Source: Bacillota bacterium
GTDB taxonomy: Bacteria; Bacillota; Ch66; Ch109
Length of the DNA stretch: 64,000 nt
Assembly: GCA_013178275.1 (NCBI GenBank)
Contig: JABLWZ010000006.1
Location: 303,151-367,150 of the forward strand
Direction: 5' to 3'
The position numbers were made by a program, and so were the translations under genes. The notes under the pieces were generated by a model, which saw only the letters and a program-made list of their open reading frames with translations, was not told where the DNA came from and did no database searches. Within the stretch, counting starts at the first letter, position 1. The number at the start of each line of letters is the position of its first letter. This document shows, piece by piece, positions 61,826-64,000 of this stretch.

Positions 61826-62344
61826 GTGTTGAACCAGACCCTGGAGACGATAAAGCAGCGGCGGAGTATCAGGGGCTTCAAGCCCGACCCGCTGCCGAGG
61901 GAGCTGGTGGTCCAGCTTTTGGAGGCCGCCACCTGGGCCCCCAACGCCGGCAACCTGCAGCCCTGGGAGTTTTACGTCGTCACCGACCCGGCGACGCGCG
62001 TAAAGGCCGGGGCCGCCGCCCGCCAGCGGTTCGTGAGCGAGGCCCCGGTCCTGATCGTGGTCTGCGCCCTACCCCTCCAATCGGCCGAACAATACGGCGC
62101 TCGCGGGGAGCACCTTTACTGCCTGCAGGACACCGCCGCCGCTGTCCAGAACATCCTGCTGGCCGCCACCTCGCTGGGTCTCGCCACCTGCTGGGTGGGG
62201 TCCTTCAATGAAAACTCGGTGGCGGAGTCGCTGAACCTGGAACCCGGGCGCCGGCCGGTGGCGATGATCCCGGTGGGTTATGCCGCTTCGAAGTCGCGTG
62301 CCCCGGCCAGGAAGCCGCTGGAGGCGGTCACCCGCTGGATTTAA
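61826..62344 (+). CDS. Nitroreductase-family protein
   Basis: A 172-residue FMN-dependent oxidoreductase-like protein: IKQRRSIRGFKPDPLPRELV (FMN phosphate Arg/Ser), EAATWAPNAGNLQPWEFYVV, DTAAAVQNILLAATSLGLAT, CWVGSF, MIPVGYA. I start at GTG 61826 (GGGAGG 5 bases before); a TTG at 61829 also fits. The ATG at 61715 lies in the divergent trp promoter and has no ribosome site. Substrate unknown. Followed 36 bases later by the YjbQ-like gene. Confidence 0.9.
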   Translation: MLNQTLETIKQRRSIRGFKPDPLPRELVVQLLEAATWAPNAGNLQPWEFYVVTDPATRVKAGAAARQRFVSEAPVLIVVCALPLQSAEQYGARGEHLYCLQDTAAAVQNILLAATSLGLATCWVGSFNENSVAESLNLEPGRRPVAMIPVGYAASKSRAPARKPLEAVTRWI

Positions 62345-62380
62345 GCAAGCGATCGGTCTGTAAAAGGAGTTGAAATAACG

Positions 62381-62794
62381 ATGAAATCCCATACCAGCTA
62401 CCTGTGGTTCAATACCAAGAAACGGCGGGAGTACATCAACATCACCCCCGAGGTCGCCTCGGCGGTCAAGGATAGCGGGGTGTCGGAGGGCATGGTCCTG
62501 ATTTCGGCCATGCACATCACGGCGGGGGTCTACGTGAACGACGCCGAGGACGGGATCATCCACGACATCGACGAGCTGCTGGAGAGGCTGGCCCCGTTAG
62601 GCCCGAACTACCGCCACCACCGTACCGGCGAGGACAACGGGGACGCCCACCTGAAGAGCCTCCTCACGCACCACCAGGTGATAGTGCCGATAACCGCCGG
62701 CCGGATGGACCTCGGCCCCTGGCAGCAGATATACTACGCCGAGTTCGACGGCCAGAGGCGCAAGCGGGTGATCATCAAGGTCCTGGGAGAATGA
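62381..62794 (+). CDS. YjbQ/UPF0047-family protein
   Basis: A 137-residue single-domain protein with the family signature: [69 protein letters not shown]. Members have been linked to weak thiamin-phosphate synthase activity and metal binding through the conserved His residues; the true role is unsettled. AAAGGAG precedes the ATG. Likely co-transcribed with the nitroreductase gene. Confidence 0.92.
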   Translation: MKSHTSYLWFNTKKRREYINITPEVASAVKDSGVSEGMVLISAMHITAGVYVNDAEDGIIHDIDELLERLAPLGPNYRHHRTGEDNGDAHLKSLLTHHQVIVPITAGRMDLGPWQQIYYAEFDGQRRKRVIIKVLGE

Positions 62795-62821
62795 CCCCTG
62801 GCCCCATATCCGCTGATGCAG

Positions 62822-62866
62822 CCTGGTGTCCCCATTTTCGCGGGAGAACCAGGTTGATATTTTTTC
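62822..62866 (+). terminator. Rho-independent terminator
   Basis: CCTGGT (62822-62827) and ACCAGG (62848-62853) with an inner CCC/GGG pairing, then TTGATATTTTTT. It ends the nitroreductase/yjbQ unit. Confidence 0.65.
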
Positions 62867-62960
62867 CGTCTCCCGCCAGTAACCTTTCGCAGCCCTTTCT
62901 CATATCCTGCTGACATCGGTCTTACTTCTTCCGAATCCTTTTCTCAACGAGGTGCTGGCT

Positions 62961-63623
62961 GTGAACCTGATATTGATCCTGCTGTCTTTAAGTCTGAGCC
63001 TGGACGCGCTGGCGGCCGGGTTTTCTTACGGCTGCCGCCGCATCACCATTCCCATCAGCTCCCTGCTGGTGACCGGGCTGATCTCCACCACAGTCATGGT
63101 GCTGGCGATGCTCTGCGGCAACCTGCTGACCCTGGTCTTCAACCCCTTCTTCGCCGAACGCATCGGGGTTGTGCTGCTGTTCCTGATCGGTCTGCGGTTG
63201 GTTACCCTGACGCTGCTGAACGGCAGGAACGGGAAAAACGGCGCCGCCGCCGTGCCGGCCGACTCGGGGGTGGTCTTCTCACTGGCGATGCGGTGGCTGG
63301 GGATAGTGGTCCAGGTGATCAAGCACCCTGAGGCCGTGGACATCGACAGCTCGGGACTGGTGGACCTGAAAGAGGCCTTCGTGCTCGGCCTGGCCCTTTC
63401 GGTGGACTCCTTCGGGGTAGGGCTCGCGATAGCGATCTCCGGGTTTCCCCTGGTCGCCACCTCCCTCTGCACCGGGCTGGCCCAGGTCCTGTTCCTCCTG
63501 GTGGGACAGTGTTCTTCGCGGTTTATCAAGCGAATCTTTTCCGACAGCTGGGTATTGTCGGTCCTGCCGGGCGGCATCATCCTGGCGATCGCGCTGGTAA
63601 AGCTGTTCCAGCTGGGTCTGTAA
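62961..63623 (+). CDS. ytaF: YtaF-like sporulation membrane protein (MntP-related fold)
   Basis: A 220-residue membrane protein with six helices in two related halves: LSLSLSLDALAAGFSYGCRR in the first, FVLGLALSVDSFGVGLAIAI in the second. These paired (S)LD(A/S)xxxGxxxG motifs define the YtaF/MntP superfamily; length and hydrophilic middle (about 90-140) match YtaF of sporulating Firmicutes. I start at GTG 62961, with GAGGTG 6 bases upstream; the GTG at 62952 is part of that ribosome site. Ion transport is likely; substrate unproven. Confidence 0.85.
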   Translation: MNLILILLSLSLSLDALAAGFSYGCRRITIPISSLLVTGLISTTVMVLAMLCGNLLTLVFNPFFAERIGVVLLFLIGLRLVTLTLLNGRNGKNGAAAVPADSGVVFSLAMRWLGIVVQVIKHPEAVDIDSSGLVDLKEAFVLGLALSVDSFGVGLAIAISGFPLVATSLCTGLAQVLFLLVGQCSSRFIKRIFSDSWVLSVLPGGIILAIALVKLFQLGL

Positions 63624-63742
63624 AAAATGAGAAGACGGGTGTCCCCACCCCAGAGTGTAGCAAATGCCCTTCTAAAATATTGACACATGTGCACCAGCAT
63701 TCAATCGGCCTCAAATAGTGGACATACTCTGTGGGGGCATAG

Positions 63743-63763
63743 GGTCAACTAGGTTGACCTTTT
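63743..63763 (+). terminator. Hairpin with U-run
   Basis: GGTCAAC (63743-63749), loop TAG, GTTGACC (63753-63759), then TTTT. About 120 bases after the ytaF stop; it could terminate that transcript or be a dyad protein site. Confidence 0.45.
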
Positions 63764-63925
63764 CACCAACCTGGCGATTAAGCAGCAGTAGGCTGGACCA
63801 GCCAAGGTATGAGAATATACAATACCTGGTTAAACTGCGCATGCAGTGCCCCTTATGGCGCGGAGCGTATTTCTGCCCTGTGAAGGTCGACCGGCAAAAA
63901 GGGGCGAGCGACAGGAGGTCGCGAG

Positions 63926-63960
63926 AAAGCAAAGTGCAAGGATGCACGTTTTGCTTTTTC
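63926..63960 (+). terminator. Terminator-like hairpin near the window end
   Basis: AAAGCAAAGTGCA (63926-63938), loop, TGCACGTTTTGC (63943-63954), then TTTTTC. No gene is recognised upstream, so the transcript it ends may be non-coding. Confidence 0.5.
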
Positions 63961-64000
63961 CCAACCCCTTTGTGCATGTCGGCCTGAACAGTTGGCAGAA

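Larger units (their letters stand above)
63624..64000. other. Unassigned tail of the window
   Basis: No convincing gene on either strand; the two overlapping 88-89 codon frames here have poor codon use and no ribosome site. It holds an inverted repeat GGTCAAC/GTTGACC (63743-63759), a hairpin GCGAC/GTCGC (about 63908-63922) and a terminator-like hairpin (63926-63960). It may be the edge of a mobile element or an RNA gene continuing beyond the window. Confidence 0.4.

Noticed and set aside
63718..63987. Two overlapping 88-89 codon frames on opposite strands at the window end
   Set aside because: No ribosome sites, atypical codon use, no recognisable domain.

Overview
The window reads as a chromosomal segment of a moderately high-GC, Gram-positive, spore-forming anaerobe of the Clostridia; Peptococcaceae or Syntrophomonadales-like is my best guess, inferred from gene content only. 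Supporting signs are strong AGGAGG-type ribosome binding sites, many GTG/TTG starts, a Phe T-box, a TRAP-like trp leader, an S-layer-anchored giant protein, LysM/GH18 and M23 cell-wall enzymes of sporulation type, a YtaF homologue and many copper-amine-oxidase-N-like (stalk) domains. I see no rRNA, tRNA, CRISPR array or intact insertion sequence.

Layout. 1-10.2 kb: LytS-like sensor kinase, SARP-type response regulator, a 2204-residue SLH-anchored surface protein and a stand-alone receiver protein. 10.2-17.1 kb: an ABC-2 exporter (reverse), then a MarR regulator, a membrane-fusion protein and a heterodimeric ABC exporter. 17.1-27.8 kb: a stalk-domain protein, a 32-residue membrane protein, a six-domain reducing type I polyketide synthase with a divergent Sfp-type phosphopantetheinyl transferase, then an MFS transporter with two small membrane proteins. 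27.8-40 kb: cell-surface and housekeeping genes (RND-type adaptor, CHB-repeat/stalk protein, M23 peptidase, Ca2+/H+ antiporter, dUTPase, LysM protein, AdoMet decarboxylase, PPK2, GH18 spore hydrolase). 40-49 kb: thioredoxin and a CsoR-family repressor that share a G-tract operator, alanine dehydrogenase, a PadR/TSUP pair, a BsuPI-domain protein, and a four-gene cassette (serine dehydrogenase-type protease, hydrolase, HEAT-like unknown, MFS). 49-62 kb: aromatic amino acid block, with T-box-controlled pheA, an NtrC-type two-component system, and the complete aroF-trpEGDCFBA operon behind a TRAP-like leader. 62-64 kb: nitroreductase, YjbQ, YtaF and an unassigned tail.

How it fits together. Aromatic supply is controlled by two different RNA mechanisms 12 kb apart: tRNA-Phe sensing for pheA and, by inference, Trp-loaded TRAP for aroF-trp. 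The polyketide synthase, its activating PPTase and possibly the neighbouring MFS transporter form a small lipid or polyketide island unusual for such a genome. A composite intergenic repeat is present in two near-complete inverted copies 24 kb apart plus two degenerate ones. Several real genes were found that start at unusual codons or are very short: a PadR regulator starting at CTG, a 32-aa membrane protein, a 38-aa protein and a 72-aa membrane protein.
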